DNA of 64,000 bases from an uncultured Sphingomonadaceae bacterium (GTDB lineage Bacteria; Pseudomonadota; Alphaproteobacteria; Sphingomonadales; Sphingomonadaceae), in assembly GCA_947497085.1 (NCBI GenBank), contig CANMFE010000003.1, positions 124,001 to 188,000 on the forward strand. The letters run 5' to 3'. Shown here one piece after another: positions 45,972-54,837 of this stretch. Position numbers and translations under genes: made by a program. The notes beneath the pieces were generated by a model. The model was given only the letters and a program-made list of their open reading frames with translations, searched no databases and had not been told where the DNA came from. The stretch's first letter is position 1, and every line of letters begins with the position of its first letter.

Positions 45972-46004
45972 AAGGCGGCCGATACAAATGGCCGCCTTTT
46001 CTTT
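45972..46004 (+). terminator. Rho-independent terminator after TonB receptor gene
   Basis: AAGGCGGCC (45972-45980) pairs with GGCCGCCTT (45990-45998), 9-base loop, followed by TTCTTT. It separates the receptor unit from the secretion operon. Confidence 0.9.
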
Positions 46005-46047
46005 ATTTCCAGCAATATGTGCCTGAGAAAGCGGTAGGCGCAGCCGC

Positions 46048-46077
46048 CTGTCAAAATTTCTGTAATATTTCCGTCAC
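46048..46077 (+). promoter_or_regulatory. PhoB-box-like repeat upstream of gspC operon
   Basis: CTGTAAT-ATTT-CCGTCAC (46060-46077) is a 7-4-7 direct repeat; a further CTGTCAA lies at 46048-46054 (12-bp spacing). It is 55 bases before the gspC start. The likely -10 is unclear: TATGGT at 46080-46085 or TAACTT at 46085-46090. Confidence 0.5.
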
Positions 46078-46131
46078 CCTATGGTAACTTACCGCCTCTA
46101 GCTAAGGTGCACATCAAAGGGGTGATGATTC

Positions 46132-47010
46132 GTGACGGCGTTATACAACCAGTCCTGGTTACATAGGATGCGTTCACTACGCCTGCACCGTGATGCATCG
46201 CGGCTGTATAGCTGGATATGGGCAGTGCTCGCCCTACTCATCATCATTCAGGCCGCAAGATTGATCTGGGCAGTCGTGACGCCCGTTACGCCCTATGGTG
46301 ACTGGCGTCCCGCAGATGCAGAAGTGATGGACCCCAATGCCCGCGCACTGCTTTTCACCCGTTTTGACCCGTTTAACCGCAATGTCGTACAAACGCCGCA
46401 AACCACGGATGTTACCGCATTGCAGCTGACCCTATATGGCATCCGCATCAATCAGGCATCCGGCCATGGTTCAGCGATTATCGCCGCTGAAGATGGCGTA
46501 CAGAAAACGTTCGATGTGGGGCAGGAAATAATGCCGGGGGTCACATTGGCCTCTGTCGCGTTTGATCATGTCACGCTGAGCCGGAATGGCGCACAGGAAA
46601 GCCTGTATCTGGACCAGTCTGTCCCGGCGGAAACGGTGGGCACTGCAGGCACAGGCAATCTTCCGGGAGGTGGCGGCATTCCGATAGTTGAAACCGGCCG
46701 CCCTGCTGGTCCCGCCGCTGCCATACCGGCCAATGCCGCGGCGATACGAAGCGCAGTGTCGCTGGCCCCACGAAATGACAATGGCGCTGTCACCGGCCTT
46801 ACAGTTTCGCCCGGAAGCAATCCGGACATATTCACCGCCACCGGCCTGCGCAGCGGGGACGTTATAACAGCGATTAACGGCCAGCCCGTCCGGACGGCGG
46901 CCGATGCCGAGAAACTAATGGGGCAACTTGCCCCAGGCGCACGCATTTCTGTCAATGTGGAACGCGGCGCATCTGAAGTACCCATAGCGATTGTGATACC
47001 TGCCCAATGA
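46132..47010 (+). CDS. gspC: Type II secretion system inner-membrane protein C with PDZ domain
   Basis: 292 residues with a GTG start at 46132 after AAAGGGG. One transmembrane helix (WIWAVLALLIIIQAARLIWA, about residues 28-47) and then the homology-region domain DALQLTLYGIRINQ-like segment VTALQLTLYGIRINQASGHG. The C-terminal ~70 residues form a PDZ domain (GLRSGDVITAINGQPVRTAA, GARISVNVERGASEVPI). GspC links the inner-membrane assembly to the secretin GspD. First gene of the secretion operon; overlaps gspD by 4 bases. Confidence 0.88.
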   Translation: MTALYNQSWLHRMRSLRLHRDASRLYSWIWAVLALLIIIQAARLIWAVVTPVTPYGDWRPADAEVMDPNARALLFTRFDPFNRNVVQTPQTTDVTALQLTLYGIRINQASGHGSAIIAAEDGVQKTFDVGQEIMPGVTLASVAFDHVTLSRNGAQESLYLDQSVPAETVGTAGTGNLPGGGGIPIVETGRPAGPAAAIPANAAAIRSAVSLAPRNDNGAVTGLTVSPGSNPDIFTATGLRSGDVITAINGQPVRTAADAEKLMGQLAPGARISVNVERGASEVPIAIVIPAQ

Positions 47011-49139
47011 AGAAAAGATTTTTTGCTCCGATGGCCCTCGCCATTGCCTCTGTCGCTATGACCACGCCAACCGCTGTCATGGCGCAACATATATTGAACG
47101 TGCGCGATGCCGATATCCGCGCCTTTGTCGAGGATGCAGCCCGCGTTACGGGGCGGACTTTCATCGTCGATGGCCGCGTACAGGGCACAGTCTCTGTCGT
47201 CACAGACCGGCCATTGTCACGGTCTGAATATTTTGAAGTATTTCTGGCGACCTTGCGCGCCAATGGCCTGGTCGCCATACCGGTCGCAGGCGGCGCACTG
47301 CGCATCCAGCCCGCCGAAAATGCTGCCAGTCAGCCTGGCCCGGTCGGCACAACACGCGTCAACCGCAACCAGTTTGTGACAGAGGTTTTCCGCCTGAAAG
47401 CCATGGATGCCGCCAGCGCAGTGGAAACATTACGCCCCCTGGTCAGCAAGGAAGGCTCGGTGACAGCCAACCGTTCGGGCAACAGTCTGGTGGTCGCCGA
47501 TTATGCCGATAATGTACGCCGCATACGCCAGCTTATCCGGCAGATTGACCAGGACAATGCCTCCACCATGCTGGTCGGACTCGATCATGCGGGCGCGCGT
47601 GAAATTGCGCAGGCCCTGACCCAGCTTGTACCTACCCGTGAGGGCGCTGCCCCGCTTGCTTCTGTAGCAGCGGTGGATAGCTCCAACGCCATCGCCATGC
47701 GCGGCGAACCGCGTACATTGGCAAGGCTGGCAGCTATGGCCCGTGAACTTGACGCCCGCGCCGCCAATGGATCGGAAATCCGGGTGGTCTGGCTTGATTA
47801 TGCCGATGCCGCGACAATGGTGCCCGTGCTTGAACGGCTTGTCGGCGGTCAGGGCACGCCTAGCGCCGCTGCGATTTTGCCGGCCGCCAGCGGGGATGCA
47901 GAAGCGTCAGCTGCTTCCGGCGGAAACGGGGGGGCGGCCATCACGCTACCCAATGGGCGCGGCAAGGCAATCATCACACGCTATGAAGGCGCAAATGCCA
48001 TCATCATATCCGCGCCGCTCGATGTGCAGCGCCAGTTGTCGGAATTGATCCGGCAGCTCGACGTGCGTCAGGAACAGGTGCTGGTAGAGGCAATTATTGT
48101 CGAGATTTCCGACAGCGTGGCCAAGGAACTGGGCGTGCAGATCTTGCTGGGCGGCAAGGATATTCCCTTTGCCGTCACCAATTTTTCCAACGTGATCCCC
48201 AACATCCTTGACCTGGCAGGCGGCCTGATTGCTGACCGGATTGACGAGACCACTACGGTCATTAATGGCAATACGGTGACAACCAGCACCAACAGCGCCA
48301 CCAGCGATTTCCTGCGCCAGAATGCGGCGCAGGCGGCGCTGGGCGCGCGCGGCGGCTTTACCGGTTTTGCCACCGACCTTGGCAATAATGCGGTGCTGGG
48401 CGCGATTATCAATGCCGTGCAGGCGGACAGCAATTCCAATATCCTCTCCACCCCTTCCATCACCACCAATGACAATGTGAAGGCGAGCATATTGTTCGGA
48501 CAGGAAATTCCTGTTTCTACCGGTGAAGCGCTGAGCAACAATTTCGACAATGCATTCCGCACCATCCAGCGGCAGAATGTCGGTATCGAGCTTGAGGTGC
48601 TGCCACAGATTAACGCGGGCAATCAGGTCAAGCTGGACCTCAGGCAGGAAGTGTCTTCAATCGTCGGCCCGGTTTCGAATGATTTTAATGAACTTATCAT
48701 CAACAAGCGCGAGATAGATACCACGGTAACCGTCGGGGATGGTGAGATTGTCGCACTGGGCGGTCTGCTGGACGATAATGAGCGCCGCACCATTCAGAAA
48801 ATACCCTTGCTGGGGGATATCCCGATCATTGGCGAGCTGTTCAAATCGCGTGGACGCAGCCGGGTCAAAACCAATTTGATGGTATTTATCCGCCCCACCA
48901 TCTTGCGCAGCCAGGCCGATGCACGCAGGCTTGCCGCACAGCGTTACGGTTATGTGCGTGGACAACAATTGCTGCGCAACCCCGACCTTGAACCAAGTCT
49001 GGACCAGCTGGTGCGTGATTATCTGGGCACCACGCCGCCAGGAGCACCAAAGCCGGGCGACTATATAATCCAGCCATCATCGATGCAGCCTCCGGCCACC
49101 ATCGAGCAGACGGATGTCCCTGAAAGCGAAGCGCGATGA
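47007..49139 (+). CDS. gspD: Type II secretion system secretin
   Basis: 710 residues. Signal peptide ending in AVMAQ, then the N0 domain (HILNVRDADIRAFVEDAARV) and N1-N3 repeats (TEVFRLKAMDAASAVETLRP; TMLVGLDHAGAREIAQALTQ; IRVVWLDYADAATMVPVLER). The secretin core has VLVEAIIVEISDSVAKELGV, GNQVKLDLRQEVSSIVGPV and TTVTVGDGEIVALGGLLDDN, with VKTNLMVFIRPTILRSQ at the C-terminal end. It forms the outer-membrane channel. No pilotin gene is recognisable nearby. Confidence 0.94.
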   Translation: MKKRFFAPMALAIASVAMTTPTAVMAQHILNVRDADIRAFVEDAARVTGRTFIVDGRVQGTVSVVTDRPLSRSEYFEVFLATLRANGLVAIPVAGGALRIQPAENAASQPGPVGTTRVNRNQFVTEVFRLKAMDAASAVETLRPLVSKEGSVTANRSGNSLVVADYADNVRRIRQLIRQIDQDNASTMLVGLDHAGAREIAQALTQLVPTREGAAPLASVAAVDSSNAIAMRGEPRTLARLAAMARELDARAANGSEIRVVWLDYADAATMVPVLERLVGGQGTPSAAAILPAASGDAEASAASGGNGGAAITLPNGRGKAIITRYEGANAIIISAPLDVQRQLSELIRQLDVRQEQVLVEAIIVEISDSVAKELGVQILLGGKDIPFAVTNFSNVIPNILDLAGGLIADRIDETTTVINGNTVTTSTNSATSDFLRQNAAQAALGARGGFTGFATDLGNNAVLGAIINAVQADSNSNILSTPSITTNDNVKASILFGQEIPVSTGEALSNNFDNAFRTIQRQNVGIELEVLPQINAGNQVKLDLRQEVSSIVGPVSNDFNELIINKREIDTTVTVGDGEIVALGGLLDDNERRTIQKIPLLGDIPIIGELFKSRGRSRVKTNLMVFIRPTILRSQADARRLAAQRYGYVRGQQLLRNPDLEPSLDQLVRDYLGTTPPGAPKPGDYIIQPSSMQPPATIEQTDVPESEAR

Positions 49140-50716
49140 AGATCAAGCGCGGCGGTAACGACAACCAGGCGGTACCGGAGAAAACCCCCTTGGAACCGCC
49201 TGTGAATGATACTCTCGCACCGCCTGTTACCGGGGCGACAGACGTTATCGAAATTCCATACGGTTTTGCCCGCGACAACGGCGTGGTGATTGCCGGTGAA
49301 GAGGATGGCAGGCTGAAAATAGCGCTGCGCGAAAATGCGGACCCCTATGTGCTGCTGGAAGTCCGGCGCCATCTTACCATGTCGTTTGACGTGGAGTTTA
49401 TTGACGTTGCAACCTTCGAAAAACAGCTTTCCGAACGCTATGCCATGGATGGTAGCGCCGAAGCGATGGCCAGCTCTTTTGACATGGATACAGGGGACCT
49501 CAACAGCATAGCGGGCGATCTGCCCACGGCCGAAGACCTGCTCGACAGTGCAGACGATGCGCCCGCCATACGCCTTATCAACGGGATAATCGCGGAAGCT
49601 GCGCGACAGGGTGTTTCGGATATTCATATCGAACCGTATGAAACCGGGCTGGTGGTCAGGATGCGGATCGACGGCGTTTTGCAGGAAAAATTGCGCATGC
49701 CGCCACATGTCGCGCCCGTCATTGTCAGCCGTATCAAGGTGATGGCACGGCTGGACATAGCCGAACGCCGCATCCCACAGGACGGCCGCATTGGCCTTAC
49801 ACTGGGCGGAAAGCTGATCGATGTACGTGTTTCCACCCTGCCCAGCCGGGCTGGCGAGCGTGTGGTACTCCGCCTGCTCGACAAGGATAATGCCGACCTC
49901 AATCTCGACCTTCTGGGCATGAGTGATCAGACAAGGACAATTTTGCAGGACGCATTGGGTGAACCCAACGGTATCATCCTGGTTACAGGCCCTACGGGCT
50001 CAGGCAAAACCACCACGCTTTACGCTGGCCTCAAACAACTCAATGATGGCGCACGCAACATCCTCACAGTCGAAGATCCAGTGGAATATGCGATTGAGGG
50101 CGTGGGCCAGACGCAGGTCAACACCAAGGTCGGCCTCACCTTTGCCGCCGGGCTGCGCGCCATATTGCGGCAGGACCCCGATGTCGTCATGCTGGGCGAG
50201 ATACGCGATCATGAAACCGCCGAAATTGCGGTGCAGGCATCACTGACAGGCCATCTGGTGCTGTCCACCGTGCATACAAATGACGCAGTTGGCGCGATCA
50301 CACGGCTGCGTGACATGAAAATCGAGCCTTTCCTGCTGGCATCGACATTACGGGCAGTCATCGCGCAGCGACTGGTGCGGCGGCTGTGCCCTGACTGCCG
50401 CCAGCCCGTTCAGGCCAGCGGCTCGGTTGCCTCCTTATTGGGTTTTGACAATGGCACAGTGGTTTACCAGCCCAGCGGATGTGACAGTTGCAATCATACC
50501 GGTTTCCAGGGCCGGATTGGCGTGTTCGAAGCCGTTAAAATCGACGAAACCCTGCGCCGCCTGATCAATGATGGCGGTGACGAATCCATCATCACGCGCC
50601 ACGCCTTTGCGGGTAGCCCCAATCTGGGCGCAGCAGCGCGCGCACTGGTGCGCAGCGGCGAAACGACAGCGGAGGAAGCCATCCGCGTGTCGCGGCGTGA
50701 GAGCAATGATGGCTGA
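49136..50716 (+). CDS. gspE: Type II secretion system ATPase
   Basis: 526 residues, start overlapping gspD by 4 bases. Walker A GPTGSGKTTTLYAGLKQLND, Asp box ARNILTVEDPVEYAIEGVGQ, Walker B DPDVVMLGEIRDHETAEIAV and His box LTGHLVLSTVHTNDAVGAIT. Two cysteine pairs, CPDC and CDSC about 70 residues later, form the zinc-binding domain of GspE. It powers pseudopilus assembly from the cytoplasmic face. Overlaps gspF. Confidence 0.96.
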   Translation: MKIKRGGNDNQAVPEKTPLEPPVNDTLAPPVTGATDVIEIPYGFARDNGVVIAGEEDGRLKIALRENADPYVLLEVRRHLTMSFDVEFIDVATFEKQLSERYAMDGSAEAMASSFDMDTGDLNSIAGDLPTAEDLLDSADDAPAIRLINGIIAEAARQGVSDIHIEPYETGLVVRMRIDGVLQEKLRMPPHVAPVIVSRIKVMARLDIAERRIPQDGRIGLTLGGKLIDVRVSTLPSRAGERVVLRLLDKDNADLNLDLLGMSDQTRTILQDALGEPNGIILVTGPTGSGKTTTLYAGLKQLNDGARNILTVEDPVEYAIEGVGQTQVNTKVGLTFAAGLRAILRQDPDVVMLGEIRDHETAEIAVQASLTGHLVLSTVHTNDAVGAITRLRDMKIEPFLLASTLRAVIAQRLVRRLCPDCRQPVQASGSVASLLGFDNGTVVYQPSGCDSCNHTGFQGRIGVFEAVKIDETLRRLINDGGDESIITRHAFAGSPNLGAAARALVRSGETTAEEAIRVSRRESNDG

Positions 50717-51923
50717 ATTCGACTATGTGGCGATCGACACGAAAGGCCGTGAGAAACTGGGCCGATTGACTGCGGATAATGATGCTGATGTCCGCAGCAA
50801 ACTGGAAAGTCAGAAGCTGTATGTCGTCACCATACGCCCCGCCTCCGAAAAACCCGCCAGAAAACCTTTGATTTCCAGCCGCCAGCCAAGGATGTCGGCC
50901 AAGGCGCTTACCTTATTCACCCGGCAAATGTCCTCCCTGATGCGGGTCAGCCCGCTTGAAGAAAGCCTGCGGACCATCAGCAGGCAGACGGAAAAGGAAA
51001 GTCACCGCACCATATTGGGCAATGTCCATGCCGGTGTGGTGGAAGGACAGACCCTCGCGGAGGCGATGCGGCGTGAACCGAAAAGCTTTCCCGCGATTTT
51101 CCGGGCAATGGTGGCGGCGGGGGAGAATTCGGGCAGCCTGCCAGTCATTATGGAGCGGCTCGCTGATCTGCTGGAAAAACAGGCGGAAATACGCGGCAAG
51201 ATTATCTCGGCGCTTGCCTATCCCATTGTACTCACTCTGGTGGCTATTGCAGTTGTCACAGGTTTGATGGTTTCGGTGGTCCCGCGCGTGGTGGAGCAGT
51301 TTGATAATGCCAGCCGTCAATTGCCGCTGCTCACACGCATTGTCATCATGGTTTCGCAATTTCTCGCTGAATGGTGGTGGGCCATACTGGCCGGGCTCGC
51401 GGTCATGGCGCTATTGTTCTGGCGCGCCTTGCAAAATGCGGACATACGCTACCATTTCGACAATATGCTGCTCCGGCTTCCGATAATCGGCAAGCTGATA
51501 CGTGATGTACATGCAGCCCGCCTGGCCCGCACCCTTGCCACTATGGTGCAGAGCGGCCTGCCCTTGCTCGATGGCCTGAAACTCACCAGCCAGACAGTAC
51601 GCAATACCGTCCTGCGCCGGTCAATGGATGAGATTGTCGAGCGCATCCGTGGCGGCGGCAGCCTGTCCGGTGCGCTGGCCGCCTCGGGACATTTTCCGCC
51701 CCTGCTTGTCTATCTCGCCTCAAGCGGAGAAAGCGCCGGGCAACTTGGCCCCATGCTCGACCGCGCCGCCGATTATCTGGAACGGGAATTCAGCAATTTC
51801 ACCTCCACCGCGCTGTCTTTGCTGGAGCCTGCCATCATCGTCATAATGGGCGGGTTGGTCGCGCTCATAATTCTCGCTATACTGCTGCCCATATTGCAGC
51901 TGCAAAACCTGACAGGACTATAA
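50709..51923 (+). CDS. gspF: Type II secretion system inner-membrane platform protein
   Basis: 404 residues from the ATG at 50709, which starts within gspE; a second ATG at 50706 is possible. Two GspF domains: TLFTRQMSSLMRVSPLEESL and RLARTLATMVQSGLPLLDGL, each followed by AGENSGSLPVIMERLADLLE or SSGESAGQLGPMLDRAADYL. Three hydrophobic segments: LTLVAIAVVTGLMVSVVPRV, ILAGLAVMALLFWRA and IIVIMGGLVALIILAILLPI. It connects the ATPase to the pseudopilus. Confidence 0.94.
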   Translation: MAEFDYVAIDTKGREKLGRLTADNDADVRSKLESQKLYVVTIRPASEKPARKPLISSRQPRMSAKALTLFTRQMSSLMRVSPLEESLRTISRQTEKESHRTILGNVHAGVVEGQTLAEAMRREPKSFPAIFRAMVAAGENSGSLPVIMERLADLLEKQAEIRGKIISALAYPIVLTLVAIAVVTGLMVSVVPRVVEQFDNASRQLPLLTRIVIMVSQFLAEWWWAILAGLAVMALLFWRALQNADIRYHFDNMLLRLPIIGKLIRDVHAARLARTLATMVQSGLPLLDGLKLTSQTVRNTVLRRSMDEIVERIRGGGSLSGALAASGHFPPLLVYLASSGESAGQLGPMLDRAADYLEREFSNFTSTALSLLEPAIIVIMGGLVALIILAILLPILQLQNLTGL

Positions 51924-51925
51924 CC

Positions 51926-52411
51926 ATGCTTTCACATAAACTTGCCAAACTGCTTGCCAGAATGACGCGCACACGCAGGAAAATGCGCAATAGGGAACAG
52001 GGTTTCACGCTAGTGGAGCTGATGGTGGTGATTTTCATCATCGGCCTGCTCGCCACAGTGGTCATTCTGAATGTGCTGCCCAGCCAGGACCAGGCTATGG
52101 TTACCAAGGCGGAAAGCGATATCGCCACTATGGGTCAGGCGCTGGAAATGTACCGCCTTGATAATCTCAATTACCCCTCTACCGGCGAAGGGTTACAGGC
52201 ACTGCGTAGCCCGCCTGCCTCACTCACACGGCCCGAACGCTACCGCGCGGGCGGATATATCCAGCAATTGCCCGATGATCCCTGGGGCAGGCCGTACCAG
52301 TACAGCAATCCGGGACGCGGCGGCATAGGCTATGATATCTATTCCTTGGGCGCAGATGGCGCGCCTGGCGGTGACGGGCTGAACGCGGATATATATAACG
52401 GCGGTAATTAG
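51926..52411 (+). CDS. gspG: Type II secretion system major pseudopilin
   Basis: 161 residues with a long basic leader (~27 residues) ending in EQG, then FTLVELMVVIFIIGLLATVV, the prepilin peptidase site with cleavage between G and F and the conserved Glu at +5. The C-terminal part has LEMYRLDNLNYPSTGEGLQA and YIQQLPDDPWGRPYQYSNPG, typical of calcium-binding GspG. It builds the pseudopilus. A 6-bp stem-loop follows its stop codon. Confidence 0.96.
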   Translation: MLSHKLAKLLARMTRTRRKMRNREQGFTLVELMVVIFIIGLLATVVILNVLPSQDQAMVTKAESDIATMGQALEMYRLDNLNYPSTGEGLQALRSPPASLTRPERYRAGGYIQQLPDDPWGRPYQYSNPGRGGIGYDIYSLGADGAPGGDGLNADIYNGGN

Positions 52412-52429
52412 GGGCTGGACCGTAGCCCC
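52411..52429 (+). terminator. Stem-loop after gspG
   Basis: GGGGCT (52411-52416, starting in the gspG stop codon) pairs with AGCCCC (52424-52429), 7-base loop, no T tract. Probably raises gspG mRNA over the downstream genes. It sits where gspH-K would be expected in other clusters. Confidence 0.5.
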
Positions 52430-52499
52430 AAAACCCGCGAAAGATAGCATTCGATGCACATTATCATCAGCCAGGAACAGCTTTCCAGCAGAGCAGCAC

Positions 52500-53645
52500 A
52501 TGGATGAAGGGCGCGGCCTTGTCCTGGCATTGCCCGTGTCGCCTGCCCAGCCCATAGGCTGGTGGCAGTTAGAGGATGGTGTGACCATATCTTCGGGACA
52601 GGCTGGCACTCTGGATAGCGATGCAGAACTGGCCGATATATTGTCCAGCAGCGATGACATGCGCGTCATGGCGCTGCTCCCGGCAAGTGAAACAACTGTA
52701 TATTTTTCAAAATGGCCTGAACTTGCGCCAGCCCAGGCCGCCGCCGCCGCTTCGCTGCAGACAGCGAAAAAACTGATGGGGCAGGCCGAAGAGGTGCATT
52801 GCGCGAGCGCCGCACTCTCGGACACTTCGCCCGTCCGGGCAGTAAGCGCTGCAGTGAGCGGGCAATATCTGGCCAGCTGGCTTGAAGCACTGGCACTGGC
52901 CGGGATTGATCCCGACATAGTTATGCCCGCAGGGTTGCTACTGCCAGAGCCGGACGAAGGTGCCATCGCTGGCGATGCCGGAAATGGACCAGTTATCCGC
53001 ACAGCCGACACGGTTTTCAGTGACGAACCTGCACTGCGTGACATTCTGCTCGGCGACATTGCCGTTACCCAGCTCAACACAGACGAAATGCAGGCACAGA
53101 TTGCATCCAGTTTTGCGGACCCGCCCCTGAATATGCGGCAGGGCATCTATGCCAAAAAACACGCGTTCAAATGGCTGACACGGCAGCAAATCCGAACGCT
53201 TGCGATAATGGCAGCCGCGCTGATCACGCTCAGTCTGGCAATCTTTCTGGTGCAGATCGGCAAATATGCCATTGCGACCGAGATGGTCAAAAGCCGTGCC
53301 CTTGCGGAGGCACAGCAGATTTTTCCGAACGTAGCGGATATTGCCGGTGCAGAGCAGATGGCCGATGCAGAATTACGCCAGCGCGGCGCAGGAACCCGCA
53401 TGTTTACAGTGCCCACCGCCGCGCTGTTTTCGGCTATTGAACCACTCGGCACTATTTCCGTGCGGCAAATGAGCTATCAGGCCGATGGCACAATATCCGT
53501 GACACTGGCTGCCGTGCGCAAGGAAGATATTGATAGCGCGCTGATATTATTACAGCAGCGCGGCTATGCCGTCACAGTCCCGCCTGCGCTGACACAGGAT
53601 GCCACTGGCTCTGTAGTGGCCAACATAACGGTGCGCGCATTATGA
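52500..53645 (+). CDS. gspL: Type II secretion system protein L
   Basis: 381 residues. N-terminal actin-like cytoplasmic domain (WPELAPAQAAAAASLQTAKK, QAEEVHCASAALSDTSPVRA, WLEALALAGIDPDIVMPAGL), then one transmembrane helix (TLAIMAAALITLSLAIFLVQ, about residues 238-257) and a ferredoxin-like periplasmic domain at the end (ISVTLAAVRKEDIDSALILL). It anchors GspE to the membrane and pairs with GspM. The start at 52500 has no strong ribosome-binding site; an upstream 17-codon frame ends over it. Confidence 0.88.
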   Translation: MDEGRGLVLALPVSPAQPIGWWQLEDGVTISSGQAGTLDSDAELADILSSSDDMRVMALLPASETTVYFSKWPELAPAQAAAAASLQTAKKLMGQAEEVHCASAALSDTSPVRAVSAAVSGQYLASWLEALALAGIDPDIVMPAGLLLPEPDEGAIAGDAGNGPVIRTADTVFSDEPALRDILLGDIAVTQLNTDEMQAQIASSFADPPLNMRQGIYAKKHAFKWLTRQQIRTLAIMAAALITLSLAIFLVQIGKYAIATEMVKSRALAEAQQIFPNVADIAGAEQMADAELRQRGAGTRMFTVPTAALFSAIEPLGTISVRQMSYQADGTISVTLAAVRKEDIDSALILLQQRGYAVTVPPALTQDATGSVVANITVRAL

Positions 53646-54118
53646 TCGCCAGGGTCAAACACTGGTTTGCATCGCTCAGCAGGCGTGAGCAGATACTGGT
53701 CAGCATTTTCGCGGGCCTGCTCGCCCTCATCATTGGTATATATGGCATTATCCTGCCACTCATCAGCGGATATAACTCCGTGCGTCAGGATTATGCAGTT
53801 GCAGTTGAAGATAGTGCGCGGCTTTCGGCCAAGCTGGACGTGCTCAAAAAAGGCAATACGCGCGCACAAAACCGCCCGAACGGTTCGCTTCACCAAATTA
53901 TTGCGGCATCCGCAGCAGAAAAAGGCTTCACGGTCGACAGCAACAACCCAATGGGCAATGATTCCACGACGATCACCATGTCGAGCGCCAATGCCGGAGC
54001 ATTTTTCACTTGGGTCAATGAGCTTGAGCGGCAGGGTATCAGGCTGGAAACACTCAGCATCTCGCCCACAGCCAATGGCACGGTTTCGGTAAACGCCAAT
54101 TTTATGAGTGCATCATGA
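53642..54118 (+). CDS. gspM: Type II secretion system protein M
   Basis: 158 residues, overlapping gspL and gspN by 4 bases each. Short cytoplasmic start MIARVKHWFASLSRREQILV, a transmembrane helix (SIFAGLLALIIGIYGIILPL) and a periplasmic ferredoxin-like domain with LHQIIAASAAEKGFTVDSNN and AGAFFTWVNELERQGIRLET. The WFASLSRREQ motif is the standard GspM N-terminus. Partner of GspL. Confidence 0.9.
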   Translation: MIARVKHWFASLSRREQILVSIFAGLLALIIGIYGIILPLISGYNSVRQDYAVAVEDSARLSAKLDVLKKGNTRAQNRPNGSLHQIIAASAAEKGFTVDSNNPMGNDSTTITMSSANAGAFFTWVNELERQGIRLETLSISPTANGTVSVNANFMSAS

Positions 54119-54837
54119 TGAAGCATATCTCAGCAAAACGCGTACTCATCATCATCGCCGCGCTACTCATATGCCTGCTGATTTTCATGCCCATGCGCAT
54201 CATATTGGGCCTGAGCGACCTTGAAAAACGCGGCATGTCGGCCAAGGCAGTCGAAGGCAGCATCTGGTCTGGTACATTGCGCGAGTTGCAGATTGCCAAG
54301 TTGCCGCTTGGTGATGTCAATGCCCGCCTGCGCGCCCTCCCCCTTTTGACCGGCAAGACAGAAATTGTGATAGACCGGGAACAGTCCGCCCTTTCACCTG
54401 CACTACATGCAGTGATTGGCGGTAATGGCGATGTGCTGATTGCCCGCAATGTTACGGCTGATATTGCCACACGCGGCCTGTTCGCGCCCATCCCTGCCTC
54501 GAATATCCAGCTGGAAAACGTGAATGCTGAAATTCGTGATGGAAAATGTGTGGAAGCTAGCGGAACAGTGCGTATCAATGTCGAACAAGGCCTGCTCGGT
54601 ATGAATCTATCACGCGGGTTATCAGGCAAGATCGCCTGTCGCTATGGCGGGCTTTATGTCCCGCTTGCGGGGCAATCCGGGCTTGAAAGGCTGGATCTGA
54701 CGATCAGGCAAGACGGCCGCTATGAGGCAGTGTTCAAAGTGGAGGGCCTACCTGCGGACATGACAGGCTTGCTGGGCGAACTCGGGTTCACGCCCATTGG
54801 CAAGACAATGACCCTGACAACAAAAGGACAGTTTTGA
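54115..54837 (+). CDS. gspN: Type II secretion system protein N
   Basis: 240 residues, overlapping gspM by 4 bases. N-terminal transmembrane helix VLIIIAALLICLLIFMPMRI, then a periplasmic part with KAVEGSIWSGTLRELQIAKL, which is the characteristic GspN opening. A later pair of cysteines (GKCVEASG and GKIACRYGG) could form a disulfide. Role in assembly is not well defined in known systems. The next gene starts over its stop codon. Confidence 0.85.
   Translation: MMKHISAKRVLIIIAALLICLLIFMPMRIILGLSDLEKRGMSAKAVEGSIWSGTLRELQIAKLPLGDVNARLRALPLLTGKTEIVIDREQSALSPALHAVIGGNGDVLIARNVTADIATRGLFAPIPASNIQLENVNAEIRDGKCVEASGTVRINVEQGLLGMNLSRGLSGKIACRYGGLYVPLAGQSGLERLDLTIRQDGRYEAVFKVEGLPADMTGLLGELGFTPIGKTMTLTTKGQF

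Noticed and set aside
52454..52507. 17-codon open frame before gspL
   Set aside because: Too short, weak initiation context; could be a coupling leader but there is no support.
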